NCBI GenBank assembly: GCA_031769625.1
Contig: JAUIMM010000570.1
Location: 620,001-684,000 of the forward strand
DNA: 64,000 nt
Direction of reading: 5' to 3'
From: Taudactylus pleione
Lineage: Eukaryota; Chordata; Amphibia; Anura; Myobatrachidae
Positions within the stretch are counted from its first letter, which is position 1. The number at the start of each line of letters is the position of its first letter. The translations under genes and the position numbers were made by a program. Of the stretch, positions 34,252 through 46,109 are shown piece by piece. The notes under the pieces were generated by a model, which worked only from the letters and a program-made list of their open reading frames with translations, was not told the DNA's origin and ran no database searches.

Positions 34252-35550
34252 GTACCGAGGGCCCCGTGGATGTCTCAATAGTCCAGTCTCTGACAAATAA
34301 CACAAGTGTGGATATTGGTTTGGTGATAAAAGGGTAAAACACAGCCAGGCTAGATTGTGATGCCAATATATTAGACATATTCATTCTTATCCATCAAAAA
34401 AAATGATTTAATTCAGCCGTGAATGCTAAATAAAGCCAGCCAACCAACGCCCAGGGCGTGTTTTCTCAAAAGTTATTGGATGTTAAATTAAAAAAAATAC
34501 AAATTTGTCAAAAATAAATAAAGTCCTATGGTTCTTTAAAAAAAAAAAAACAAGAAACTGTGGAACTTTGCTCATCTCTGCTGCTGATCGCTTATATTAG
34601 TCAGGAACACCCTTCAACAGTGCAGCACTGCGCAAATGGTATCCCAAAACAAAGGGAAGATTAAAGCAGTATTACATCCAGCAAGGTGCTCAGTGGTGTT
34701 TAATCAATCAGAAACATTCCTCTCCCAAGTCCTTGACCAAGGGGTCATTCCGCATTGATGCTCCCGTTTTATATAACGATGCATGATCATAAACAGAATG
34801 CACTTTCCAAAGGATCAGAAGGGGGGATTTGGGCAGGATTGGGGGTGTTAGGATCAAGTTTAGCAACTCTGCAGACAAGATTAATAAAAAATAATAATAA
34901 TTAAAAAAAAAAAAAAAAAAAAGGATAGAAAAAAAAAAAAAAATTGCTCAGTTTCCCTCCAAGTTACTAAAATGATAATACAAAAATAACCTTCTAAACC
35001 AATATTCAGCCTGGAAACTCATGGGAAACAGGCGACATCCTTGGGGAACGAGGAATGCTGCAAATATTGTTCCAACCACTACATGGTCGCCTCTACAGTG
35101 TTCACTTTACCACGCGATGCACAGCCATTTTCACTAGAATCAGGTCAGTAGAATTTCCAAAAACTGGAAGGAGACGTTCCAAATACAGTTCCTGGTCATG
35201 AAGCCACTAGTAGTTACGACGCAGGGGAATGTCAGCTCACTGGGCTAGACAACCATTGCAAAATTTGTTAAATAGAAAATCGTGGTAATTGGTTTGAATT
35301 TAAATACAAAAACAAAAAAGGGAAAGCGACAAGACTGCAAGAGATGGAAGAATATTCCTTCTGCATCCCTTGTGAATCCAAAAGTTACAGTAACGCAGCC
35401 TGCGAGAGCTTCCACAGCAAGAGAGACAGTATATTAGTGGCATCACAGACTGCTGAGTCACACCTCTCCTACGCAAGCCATGGTTGTGCACAACGGGACA
35501 GCGATACCTTCGCCAGAGTTTAGTGACTATGGGGTCTATTTACTAAGCAG
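34252..35550. other. No recognised gene; A-rich runs near 34902-34943
   Basis: Intronic sequence with long A runs. Its short open frames have no known domains. Confidence 0.5.
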
Positions 35551-35554
35551 TGTT

Positions 35555-35690
35555 AGGAGACAGAGTGAAAAGCGATAAGAAAGTGATAAGGTGCCAGCCA
35601 AGCAGATCCCAACTGTCATCTTTCAGAGTTTGAAAAATGACAGTTGGGAGCTGATTGGCTGGCACCTCATCACTTCTTATCATATATTTT
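35555..35690. mobile_element. Foldback unit related to 20290-20712
   Basis: GTGATAAGGTGCCAGCCAAGC...CCCAACTGTCA pairs with TGACAGTTGGGAGCTGATTG...GGCACCTCATCACTT. Confidence 0.65.
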
Positions 35691-36052
35691 TGTGCACCTA
35701 TTTGCAGATCGTTTTCACTTTCCGCAGCAAAAGTCCATGGATGAACCATGGCTATAGATGCTATATGGCAATGTAGCTGTGTATGGCTCAAAAGTGACTG
35801 CAATACCAGATAATCTCCCTGAGGCATCATTCCCATTTGCAAATTTAGGACAGGTCACACCCCTATCTAAGATCACTCTTATATTATGCCATATCACACC
35901 TGGCTTCACCTACCCCCTTACCCATATTCAGGACTGATGCAGGAAGCGACATGATGGGGGGAGATGTATCAAGCCTTCAGAAGAGGACATGTGTAGATGT
36001 TTCTCATTGCAATCCATCAGATCCTAGCTATCAATTTATAGCATGTGCTATA

Positions 36053-36418
36053 TAATACTCCTTTTACACCAGAGCAAAAATCTGGGTTTTTACTGAGTCT
36101 ACCCAGGTCGCAGCTAAGTGTAAGGGTTCCTGAAAAATAACCGGGGTCAAGTGACCCAGCAATCCAACCCAGGTAGCTACCAGGGATGGACCCAGGTGAT
36201 GGTGCGACCCGGGTTATCTGACCTGGGTCATGCCTAAAATGAGCTGATTGGTGGTTGTGGAGCAGTCACCTCCCACTTTTTATGACCTCACAGGTTTAGC
36301 AGGGCAGACTCGGGTTCAGTGTGAACAGGGCTGACCTGGGAGTAACCCAGATCGAAAGTGCAGTGTAAATGGTGTCCGACCATGTCGGACCCAGGTTTTT
36401 GGTGGAAAAGAGGTATAA
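36053..36418. mobile_element. MITE with ATACTCCTTTTACACC ends
   Basis: ATAATACTCCTTTTACACCA and the inverse of TGGTGGAAAAGAGGTATAAAT match imperfectly. Inner stems carry ACCCAGGT/ACCTGGGT. Confidence 0.6.
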
Positions 36419-37007
36419 ATGAGAGCTAGAAGGTATCTGGCAGATATTCGTGTTACACATACCCCTTATTTCTCTTACCCAATAGAAACAAGTTATAACA
36501 GGGTTCTGGCTCTCTCCATTAAACGTACCTGGACAGCACTAACCTACTATAAAGTATGGCGACATGAAATCTAGATGAATCCATCTCCTTATGCCATTGT
36601 TTTCCTGAATCCTACATTTTGGTGGGAAGTTCAAACACAATTGGCAATAAATAGATATTGGGTAGAACAATAGAAAGTGGGTTGTACGGTGCTGTATGCT
36701 GAGTTGGATTAGGGGGGGGGGGGAGCAGATGGAGAGTACCCTCGGGCTCGGTAACAGGCACCTGACCTGTCAGCCTTCGCTTGCTCCCTCCTCCAGCGGT
36801 GACGAATCGGCACACTTGGGGACGAGATGCCATGACGTCTCACGCCCCAAGATGATGAGGAGCAGGACGCTGGATTCTGGTGCTCCCGGACAGCTGGGAC
36901 TCTGGGAGGACTGAGCTGAACGCAGTCCAACCCAGTCAGCAGAAAGGAGTGAGCAAAACTGGTAGGATATGGGTGAGGGTGGGTTTATTAAATGTTATAC
37001 ATTTATG

Positions 37008-37452
37008 ATACCGGTGGTCACAATGCCGACCGCCGGCATCTAGACTACAGAATCCCAGCGAGGGTTAACTAACCTACGCCGGGAGACCGTCGCCCGGCAT
37101 TCCAATAGAAGAGGCGCCGAGCGCGGGCAGTCGCGGGGGGGGGGGCGGAAGGGTTAGGGTACCCGGGGGGGGACAGAGTTAGGCACCCCCCCCCGGGAGG
37201 TTAGGTTTAGGCTTGGGAAGGGAGGGTTAGGCACCCCCGGGGGAAGGTTATGGTTAAGCACACCCCCCTGGGGGACTTAGGTTTAGGCAGTGGGGAAAGG
37301 GGGGGGGGGGGGGTTAGGTTTAGGCACCCTAAAGGAGGGTTAGGGTGTAGAGTTAGGTTAGTAAGTACTTACCCTCCCTTCTAGGTGATCGGGATTTCCT
37401 TCCATGTCGGGCTGGCGCTGCTGGGAATTGAACCACCGGCCATGCCGAATCC
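37008..37452 (-). mobile_element. Telomere-like-core element, copy 5
   Basis: The A end is on the right (CCATGCCGAATCC) and the TTGAACCACC B-box-like site is inverted. The core is G-rich (GGTTAGGGT, GGGGG runs). The left hairpin region (GCCGGGAGACCGTCGCCCGGC) is partly scrambled. Confidence 0.62.
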
Positions 37453-37459
37453 TTGTTAA

Positions 37460-38050
37460 ATATAGAAGGGCTGGTGGTGAAGGATGGCTGGCTGGACTGG
37501 GGTGTAGGCAGGGAGGGATGGCTGGCTGGACTGGGGGGGGGGGCAGGAAAAGGAAGGCTGGCTGCACCAGGGGAGTGGGGGGGGCAGGAAAAGGAAGGCT
37601 GGCTGCACCGGGGGGTGGGGGGGCAGGAAAAGGAAGGCCGGCTGCACCGGGGGGGGGGTGGGGTGGCAGGAAAAGGAAGGCTGGTTGCACCGGGGGGGGG
37701 GGGGGGGTTGAAGAGCATGGAAGGAAGGATGGCTGCACTGGGGGGGGGGGGTGCACGGAAGGAAGGATGGCTGCTCTGGGGGGTGGGGGACTTGAGCATG
37801 GAAGGAAGAATGGCTGCACTGGGGGGGGGGGAGCATGGAGGGAAGGTTGGCTGCACTGGGGGGGGGGGGGGGAGCATGGAAGCAAGGATGGCTGCACTGG
37901 GGGGGGGCGAGCATGGAAGGAAGGATGGCTGCACTGGGGGTGGGGGGAGCATGGAAGGAAGGATGGCTGCACTTGGGGGGGGGGGGTTGGCAGGAAAGGA
38001 GGGCTGGCTGCACTGGGGGGGGGCATGGAAGGAAGGATGGCTGGGAAGGA
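37460..38050. repeat. G-rich minisatellite
   Basis: About fifteen units built on CATGGAAGGAAGGATGGCTGCACTGG followed by G runs of variable length (to 15). The length variation of the G runs makes the unit about 36-46 bp. The long open frames on both strands (Gly/Arg- or Pro/Ser-rich) are repeat artefacts. Confidence 0.85.
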
Positions 38051-38116
38051 GAGGGCTTAGGGAAGGCTGGCTGTATTCAAGTAGGTGCACAAGACAGGTC
38101 CAACACAAACAGACTT

Positions 38117-38360
38117 ACCTGAGAAAGGGGCCAGGGTGGCAGCGGCGCGGAATGCACAGGGCGTTAGCCGGAGAAAAAGCACCTGCGTTGCGGTATTAGA
38201 AGTATGAAGCCGGCTGTGATTGGCTTGCGTAACGGCAGCCAATCAGGAGCAGCCTCTTCTGATTGGCTCACAGCCAGCTGAATACTATTGAGCTGGCCGC
38301 GAGCCAATCACAGCTCGCGGAATGGCAGCCAATCAGGAGTAGCTTCTCCTGATTGGCTGC
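38117..38360 (-). promoter_or_regulatory. CCAAT-box cluster followed by a consensus donor: possible alternative first exon
   Basis: Six CCAAT motifs in both orientations lie in about 140 bp (38219-38358), several within CAGCCAATCAGGAG repeats. Downstream on the minus strand is CpG-containing sequence and a consensus donor TCAG|GTAAGT (donor at 38112-38117). The strand is the same as ZBTB47. The cluster is also an imperfect foldback, so it could equally be a repeat. Confidence 0.25.
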
Positions 38361-39520
38361 CGCAGCCTGCTCCATTGTGCTAATGCAGCAGCAACGATGC
38401 TCTTCCTCGTCACTACCACCAGGGCCCCCTATCTCTCCGGGCCCTGGACAGGAGGCCCGGCAGTCCCCACCTGATGGCAGCTCTGTATATGAATAATACA
38501 CATTTACTCCACATAATAGAACAATTTGTGTGTGTGTGTGTATGTATGTATGTATTGCATTGCAGGGGGAGGTGGCGTGCACACAGTGGGCACAGCCAGG
38601 GCTGGTGGTGCTGACAAGAGGGAGAGGACCCTGGATGTATGTACTAGACACAGACAAGCTTGTAATGCAAAGGGCACTGCTCCAAAGCTCTATAAAACAT
38701 AGTGTATTTGTCCTCATTCAATATGGAATTTCCTATAGGAAGCTTATTTTATTCTGTTCAAGATATTTTCACATTCACAGGAGACTTCCCATCTTCCAGC
38801 AGTCTGGGGAGTGTGGCCTACCACTAATCCAGGAGAGTCCGCAAGCCACGGCCAACTAGCTGTATGATTAATACGAAGGTGCACCCAAAGACTATTACTG
38901 TGAGGGTCATGTCCCCCTGTCACAACACAGCAGCTCTCAATGATATCATGCCTTCACTGTACCTTTGTATTGGATATACAATCTAACCAGAGGACATGCT
39001 ACTTACTGCGGGACTATCCATCATGGGCTCAGTCCTATTGGGTGCAAGCTTGCAAAGTTTGTTTCATGAAACACGCAGACACTGCACACATGCGCGCACC
39101 CGAGAAATGTGAGATCCAATTAGAAATGACAATTTGCAGGACTCGGAGAGTGTGCTCGACTTTTCTACAAAATGCTGCATGGGAGAAATGCATGAAAAAA
39201 ATAAAAAAAATGGGGAAACCACCCTGGACCCCCCAAAAAGTGACAGCCAGGATAGCAAGACCCTATAGAAGGCTGTCAGTGGGCATAAAGATGATACTGG
39301 AGGATATTAAACTGTTAAATGGCTGATTTTTGCACTTTTTAATAGTGGAAAAATTATAGCAAGAAAGTGTTTTTCATCCAAGTTTTTCCAGCATTTTGGG
39401 GTACAGAAAATGTCTGCGGAGTAATTTTTCAGTGTTTTCATACAAGTTTGTAAAAAATTGGAATAAACACATAATCTGCAAGTTCAAAATCCCCTCTCCC
39501 ATCAATACAACACCTCCCCG
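38361..39520. other. No recognised gene; GT/GTAT run near 38528-38555
   Basis: An open frame of 128 codons at 38940-39326 has no recognisable domain and no sign of coding constraint. Confidence 0.45.
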
Positions 39521-39529
39521 AACCCGTAT

Positions 39530-40045
39530 CACATACACCTCCCCATACCTGTCCCACATCACTTACACCTCCCCATACCTGTCCCACATCATTTACACCT
39601 ACCCATACCTGCCCCACATCATTTACACCTCCCCACACCTGCCCCACATCATTTACAGCTCCCCACACCTGCCCCACATCATTTACAGCTCCCCACAATC
39701 ATTTACACCTCCCCACACCTGCTCCACATCATTTACACCTCCCCACACCTGCCCCACATCATTTACACCTCCCCACACCTGCCCCACATCATTTACACCT
39801 CCCCACACCTGCCCCACATCATTTACACCTCCCCCACATCATTTACACCTCCCCACACCTGCCCCACATCTTGTATACCTGCCCCCACATCATTTACACC
39901 TCCCCATACCTGCCCCCACATCAGTAACACCTCCCCATACCTGCCCCCACATCATTTACACCTCCCCATACCTGCCCCACATCATTTACACCTCCACATA
40001 CTTGTCCCACATCATGTACACCTCCCCACATCGGTACACCTCTAT
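39530..40045. repeat. 30-bp minisatellite
   Basis: About seventeen units of TTTACACCTCCCCA(C/T)ACC plus TGCCCCACATCA, with some shortened. Because 30 is a multiple of 3, long repetitive frames appear on both strands. Confidence 0.92.
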
Positions 40046-40539
40046 ATACATGTCTTACATCATTTAACCCATTATTGAGCTTTTTAGAGAAATTCAACTA
40101 AAAAATACATGTCTTTATTGTCCAAATGATGCTATTTAAACCCCTCTAAGCCCATAATTATTCATTAGGAGGGGTGTACCAGAGGTACTGCACTGTGTGT
40201 TCCCGACATTTAAAAAAAACAAACAAAAACAATGAGAGTTTGGAATTGGATTGCAAATGTAATTCGCAGAGCAAGTTCGCCATAAGAATGGCTTGCAGGG
40301 CCCAACTCTCACCTACTAGGATTGCGCCCTGTGTGGAACAGCAGCAGCTTAATGCTAATCACAGAAGCTGTAGTTGCCAGTATTACTGACCACAACATAG
40401 TACATGGGTCAAGTTTTACATACACACATATACACACAGTCAGGTACAGAAATATTGGGACATTGACAGAATTTTCATATTTTGGCCTCTATTCACCACC
40501 ACAATGGCTTTGATATGAAACAAACAAGATGTGCTTTAA

Positions 40540-40642
40540 CCACTTAACTGACAAATAATTTTTCCAAAAACCGCTCCAAAATAGTCGGTTTTTTTATGAT
40601 TGAATTAGGTCAAGAACAGTTTTGTAAAACTATTCCAACACG

Positions 40643-40674
<32 letters not shown>

Positions 40675-41057
40675 AATGCTGTATACCATAAAAATGGCAA
40701 TTTTTATGGTGCATAGTAGTGTTGGCAATTGATCGAAACATCAATTGAAACCACAGTATCGGTTGGGGGGCTGCCATGTATATACGTGTGTGTGTATAAA
40801 TATATATATTTACACACACACAGACATATGCAAACATACAGATGCGCCCAGTTTGTTGCAGATCAAAGCACAAACATGCCTGTGAATTGCACTATTCACC
40901 ACACTACGCCATGGCCCGTCCCCGTTCGCAGGAGTGCGTCTCAGTAGGATTGAACGGAGACGCTAATGCGCATCACAGTCATCTCGCACCAATGCATAAC
41001 ATAACTCGTTATATAATAGGCAACGATGTGGCTGGGCAAATCTGTACACACGTGTAA

Positions 41058-41105
<48 letters not shown>

Positions 41106-41137
41106 AATTACACACACTTATACATACATATAATACA

Positions 41138-41178
<41 letters not shown>

Positions 41179-41818
41179 TACATACACTCACACATACATA
41201 TATATGTACAGTATATATTTGACGGCAGAGTATAACTCGAGGGGTGGAGCTTGCTCCTGTTCCACCGGGCTCTAGCAGGGCTTGGAGAGGGAGAGGATGA
41301 CAGCGCCATCAGCGAGCTGTGCAGTACATTTTCAGCTGCGGTGTGTGGGTCCCGCAGGGCTGCCACTTCCAGGGTGGGGGGGATCGGGAGAGGAGAACAC
41401 AGCGCTGTGCTGTTATATTCCCGGGGGCTGCTCTGACATCTGCAGCTGCCGATGTGGGACCCACAGGGCTGCCACTTACAGGAGGAAGAGGGAGGAGACT
41501 ACAGCGTGGACAGCGCTGGCTGTTATATTCCCGGCAACTGCCGGATGTGGGACCCACAGGGCTGCCGCTTCCAAGGCGGAAGGGGGGTGGGGGGGAGACA
41601 ATGACGCTGCTACTCTCAGGTGTGGGAGCTGTGGGTGCCGGGCTGACTCAAGAGTGTGGTAGGGACCAGAAGGTCCCTCTGAGATAGGCGGCTGCAAGTA
41701 GATCATCTTCAAGCAGCCGCCCACTTAGCTTTTTTTACTGGTCGTATCAGATACGACCATGACAGGGAAAGCCCAGTCTGGTATGGTCGTATCTGATACG
41801 ACTGTGCCAAGCAAGTGG
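40540..41818. mobile_element. PiggyBac-like non-autonomous element in the left end of the Tc1 element
   Basis: TTAA lies at 40536-40539 and 41819-41822, and the ends CCACTTAACTGAC and the inverse of GCCAAGCAAGTGG are inverted. Excising it with one TTAA restores exactly the sequence of the opposite Tc1 end (GTGCTTTAACTGCAGAC). TTAA duplication is diagnostic of piggyBac-type transposition. The interior holds an A25 run, (GT)n(AT)n(AC)n at 41059-41180 and CAGGGCTGCCACTTCC-type repeats. No transposase is present. Confidence 0.85.
41059..41180. repeat. (GT)n(AT)n(AC)n compound microsatellites
   Basis: GT, AT, AT, and AC runs lie inside the piggyBac-like element. Confidence 0.92.
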
Positions 41819-42078
41819 TTAACTGCAGACTTTCAGATTTAATTTGAGGGTAATTACATCCAAATCAGGTGACCGGTGTAGGAATTACAACGGTTTCTAT
41901 ATGTGCCTCACACTTTTTAAGGGGCCAAAAGTAATGGGACTATCAACTCAAAAGCTATTTCATGGACAGGTGTGGGCTATTCTCTCGTTATTTCATTATC
42001 AATTAAGCAGGTAAAAGGTCTGGAGTTGATTCTAGGTGTGACATTTGCATTTGGAATCAGTTGCTGTCGACTCTCAAT

Positions 42079-43482
42079 ATGAGATCCAAAGAGCTGTCAC
42101 TATCAGTGAAGCAAGCCATCATTAGGCTGAGAAATCAACACAAACCCATCAGAGAGATAGCAAAAACATTAGGTGTGGCCCAATCAACTGTTTGGAACAT
42201 TCTTAAAAAGAAAGAACGCACCGGGGGGCTCAGCAACACCAAAAGACCCGGAAGACCACGGAAAACAACTGTGGTGGATGACAGAAGAATTATTTCCCTG
42301 GTGAAGAAAAACCCCTTCACAACAGTTGGCCAAATCAAGAACACTCACCAGGAGGTAGGTGTATATGTGCCAAAGTCAACAATCAAGAGAAGACTTCACA
42401 AGAGTGAATATAGAGCGTTCACCACAAGATGTAAACCATTGGTGAGCCACAAAAACAGGAAGACCAGATTAGAGTTTGCCAAACAACATCTAAAAAAGCC
42501 ATTACAGTTCTGGAACAACATCCTATGGACAGATGAGACAAAGATCAACTTGTACCAGAGTGATGGGAAGAGAAGAGTATGGAGAAGGAAAGGAACTGCT
42601 CATGATCCAAAACATACCTAGTGTTCACTCTAGCTCCGGCGGCAGGCAGGGCGCCGGAGCAAGAGCGGGCGCGCTGAAGGCGCGCGCGCGGCCGAATGGG
42701 GCGTGGTCATGAAAAGGGGGCGTGTCTATAAGACACGTCCCCTTTTCATCATACTTGGGGGCGTGCCCGGTGCTTATGGACACGCCGGGCAGCCCCCAAG
42801 CGCTGCAGAAAGGGAGAATAGATGCCGGGTGCATGCGCCCGGCGTCTATTCTCCGGCGGTGACCGGGACACCGCATGTTTCTCCACCCGCAGGACACTGC
42901 GTCCCGCAGGTGAGAACGGCACCCGCAGGCTGTGAGGGCAGGGCGCCGCACCCGCTAAAACAGCCTAGCGGGAACGCTAATATCACCTCATCAGTGAAGC
43001 ATGGTGGTGGTAGTGTCATGGCGTGGGCATGTATGGCTGCCAATGGAACTGGTTCCCTTGTATTTATTGATGATGTCACTGCTGACAAAAGCAGCAGAAT
43101 GAATTCTGAAGTGTTTCGGGCAATATTATAAGCTCATATTCAGTCAAATGCTTCAGGACTTATTGGACGATGCTTCACAGTGCAGATGGACAATGACCCG
43201 AAGCATACTGCAAAAGCAACCAAAGAGTTTTTTAAGGCTAAAAAGTGGAATGTTATGCAATGGCCAAGTCAATCTCTTGACCTGAATCCGATTGAGCATG
43301 CATTTCACTTGATGAAGACAAAACTGAAAGGAAAATGCCCCAAGAACAAGCAGGAACTGAAGACATTTATAGTAGAGGCCTGGCAGAGCATCACCAGGGA
43401 TGAAACCCAGCGTCTGGTGATGTCTATGTGTTCCAGACTTCAGGCTGTAATTGCCTGCAAAGGATTTGCAACAAAGTATTAA
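42079..43482 (+). pseudogene. Tc1-like transposase, interrupted by an in-frame-length insertion and one stop
   Basis: The start MRSKELSLSVKQAIIRLRNQ leads into an HTH (IREIAKTLGVAQSTVWNILK), GRPRKT, then the first catalytic Asp in ILWTDETKINLY. After AHDPKHT the frame is broken by an insertion (42619-42984, 366 bases, a multiple of three, with a stop at 42619-42621). The same frame resumes [16 protein letters not shown] and has a TAA at 43129-43131. It then has VQMDNDPKHTAKA (second Asp) and SLDLNPIEHAFHLMK (catalytic Glu), ending at 43482. This is a standard DD34E Tc1 transposase. Only two stops and no frameshift suggest a fairly recent death. Confidence 0.9.
42619..42984. mobile_element. 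Small GC-rich element inserted in the Tc1 transposase
   Basis: The ends TAGTGTTCACTCTAGC and the inverse of GCCTAGCGGGAACGCTA match at 12 of 15 positions. The interior has hairpins (GGGGGCGTGTCTATAAGACACGTCCCC; GCCGGGTGCATGCGCCCGGC). The target duplication is unclear (a shared ACC only). It is hAT-like by its TAG ends but not proven. Confidence 0.6.
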
Positions 43483-44025
43483 AAAGTGAAAGTTAGATTT
43501 AGGATTGTTTAGTTTGTCCCATTACTTTTGGCTCCTTAAAAAGTGGGAGGCACATATAGAAACCGTTGTAATTCCTACACCGTTCACCTGATTTGGATGT
43601 AATTACCCTCAAATTAAATCTGAAAGTCTGCAGTTAAAGCACATCTTGTTTGTTTCATTTCAAAGCCATTGTGGTGGTGAATAGAGGCCAAAATATGAAA
43701 ATTCTGTCAATGTCCCAATATTTATGCACCTGACTGTATATATTTCACATAGAATAAGTGTAATAAGAAAATACAAATGAACAGAACGCCTGGTTGCTAC
43801 ATACAGCACAGCCGTTCCTGGACGGATCACAGAGACGGCTGTACAGAATATGCAATAAGGCAGGCTTCCAGGAAATCAGGACAACTACAGAAGACACACA
43901 ATGAAAGGTTCACAAAGCATTTGACAACCATAACTGGGCCACCCTAAGCCCATGGAGGTTGACAGAGTTAAAATGACGATATAGGCGAACTAAGCACATG
44001 CATAAAGGCACAGTTGTTTAGAGGG

Positions 44026-44245
44026 GATGCGGTCAGAATACAGACAGTCGGGAAGCCGGCGCTGGAATCCTGACACCTGTCAGAATCCCGGCTGTAAGTA
44101 CTGGAGTTAGGGGGAGTGGTTAGGGTGAGGGGGAGGGTTAGGATACTGACCAACAGGTGTTTGTATCCTAACCCTATGGGATGCTGGCTTCAGGATTCTG
44201 ACCGCCAGTATCCAGAGCGCCAGCTTCCCGTACCAAACCCGTTTA
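44026..44245. mobile_element. GC-rich foldback element, family B copy 3
   Basis: GTCGGGAAGCCGGCGCTGG...CTGACACCTGTCAGAATCC on the left pairs with GGCTTCAGGATTCTGACCGCC...CCAGCTTCCCG on the right. The core is GGTTAGGGTGAGGG. Confidence 0.55.
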
Positions 44246-44612
44246 GAGAGTAACAGAAATGGTTTAATTGAAACTGCTTTTATTTTTGTCCTTTTCATTT
44301 TTTAGTTTGATACCAGTCATGTTTCCTGGAAAAGCTAATGGAAGGGTTTTGCTGCTTAGAGTGGCACAAGCACACGTCACAAAGGGCACCTACAATCCCA
44401 GGGCAACCTCCTGTCTGACTCCCACTGGATAGCATGTTTTGTACTTCTAGGACCATTTATTTAGCTCACACTTAAAAAGACAAAATTCACATAAGCATGC
44501 AGCAGCACCGACTGTTCATACTGCTCAGTGGGTAAGAGCACCACAGTAATGGTGAAATAATTAATTAATTAATGGCATGGCACGTATGCTCACACTCAGG
44601 AGGGAAGCTAAA

Positions 44613-45475
44613 GGCCCGCATTCAATTTGGAGCGAAAAGCCGTTTTTGCGTGTTTAGGGCGAAAACTTTTCGCCGATGACATCATTTCGCCAGGCGGAAA
44701 AGTATCGCCATATTCAATTTGAAAGACTTTCCGCCTCAATGCAATGTAATAGGCGAAAAAGATTCGCCTATGAATAGCAGACGGACAAAAGTGCAGAATT
44801 GGGGATTTGGGGTGCAACGTTGTGGGAACCCCCGTGCAGCCTTCAGACAGTCCCCCAAAGGTAAATGGTCAAAAAATAAAAGAAAAAAAAAAAAAAAAAG
44901 ACTTAAGGACACCCCAAAAAATCACTTTGAATTTGGGGCGAAAAAAAAAATAGTTGGGGGACAAGTTAAAAACTAGCGAACTTGACTCTGGGGGGGTCCC
45001 CAAGAATGCCCCAGGGTTTTTTTTTTTCATTGCAGGGGTTTGCGGCAGGAGGATTTTTCACGATTTTTTTCAACTTCACTTTAGCAACTTTAAAATATGC
45101 TGACCCCTATTTTCAAGTACCCAAAATTTGCTGGGATGAGTTAATTTCTGCAAAAAAAACCCCAAGAATACTATTCTGCAGCACTTATACAAAAACGCAA
45201 TTTAGCAGCTATTGCGCCCGTTTAAACACACTAAATACCTTCAGCAAGCCAAATCGGGGGGTATCATAGCTAACCCCCATGTCAGAGCATCTTTTGGGGG
45301 GTGTCAGGCTGATTTCCCCAAATCTGACAGTACTTTCCGCTTGTTTCAGTTTCGCCGGGTCCAGTTTTCGCCTGCTTTCAAAATTGAATACCGCGATACT
45401 TTTCCACCTGCAAAACATGCGAAAAGTCCGGGAGGCAAAAAAGTATCGTGGCTCGGCTCAAATTGAATACGGGCC
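44613..45475. mobile_element. Long MITE with GGCCCGCATTCAATTTG ends
   Basis: GGCCCGCATTCAATTTGG and the inverse of CAAATTGAATACGGGCC match, and inner GCGAAAA/TTTTCGCC stems recur. It is 863 bp and non-coding. The predicted short frames have no domains. Confidence 0.72.
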
Positions 45476-45982
45476 GAAGTTCCAATGCTGACCAAGGACA
45501 AAGGCGTGCAGCCCTGTAATATCTATCTTGCAGCTGAATTGTGTTTGCTTATCAGTGGGGGTGACTATACTGTAGGTTGGTTTAAACACAGATAGGCAGG
45601 AGACATGACAGAGAAAGAGAATAGAAGGAATTCCAACAATGAGATGCTTTTAGTTCCTCCCAGAGAACATTTCTACACCTCTGCCACAAGGGTCTATTTG
45701 CAAAGTGAAACTAAACCCAAGATATATTTATATGTACTGTAGTTAGCAGTAACATCATGCATTGCTTTAAAGTGTCAGAATGGCTGGGACAAAAAAAAAA
45801 AAAAAAACACAGTACTCATTGCCATACTTCTTTGAAAGCCTGGCCCACATCACAAGACAATGACTGGCCAAATTGCAGCGAGCAGACTACAACTCCACTA
45901 CAGATGACAAATGAAGAATAGAGATAGAAAGGATATTTAAGAAAGTGAATACAAAGGGAAAATTTAGATATTACCCATTTAT

Positions 45983-46080
45983 AGATTGTAAGCTCCTCCA
46001 AGGCAGGGACTAAAGTATTCTCTGTAAATATGTAATGTGTGCACTATATAAATATATAATTAACTTAAGAATAGCAACCA
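45983..46080 (+). mobile_element. SINE 3' fragment
   Basis: AGATTGTAAGCTCCTCCAAGG...GTGTGCACTATATAAATA matches the 3' part of the SINE seen at 31779-32123. Confidence 0.6.
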
Positions 46081-46109
46081 AACTGACTTTTGCTTTCATT
46101 TTATAAACT

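Larger units (their letters stand above)
40437..43736 (+). mobile_element. Tc1-like transposon with about 220-bp inverted ends, twice interrupted
   Basis: The ends CAGTCAGGTACAGAAATATT and the inverse of AATATTTATGCACCTGACTG are the outer parts of long inverted repeats (right repeat about 43505-43736). TA follows the right end; the left flank is mutated to CA. Removing the insertion at 40540-41818 and the one at 42619-42984 leaves about 1.65 kb, a normal length. Confidence 0.9.

Noticed and set aside
37353..38199. Long frames on both strands rich in Pro/Ser or Gly/Arg
   Set aside because: They are translations of the G-run minisatellite and have no other coding feature.
38940..39326. 128-codon plus-strand frame
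   Set aside because: No recognised domain, no codon bias or conservation argument, and no splice context.
39396..40067. 223-codon plus-strand frame
   Set aside because: It is a translation of the 30-bp minisatellite.
42619..42984. 8-bp target duplication for the insert in the Tc1 transposase
   Set aside because: AACATACC and ATATCACC agree at only about half the positions; the duplication is not proven.
42703..43131. 142-codon frame as a separate gene
   Set aside because: Its first part is inside the small insertion and its second part is transposase sequence.
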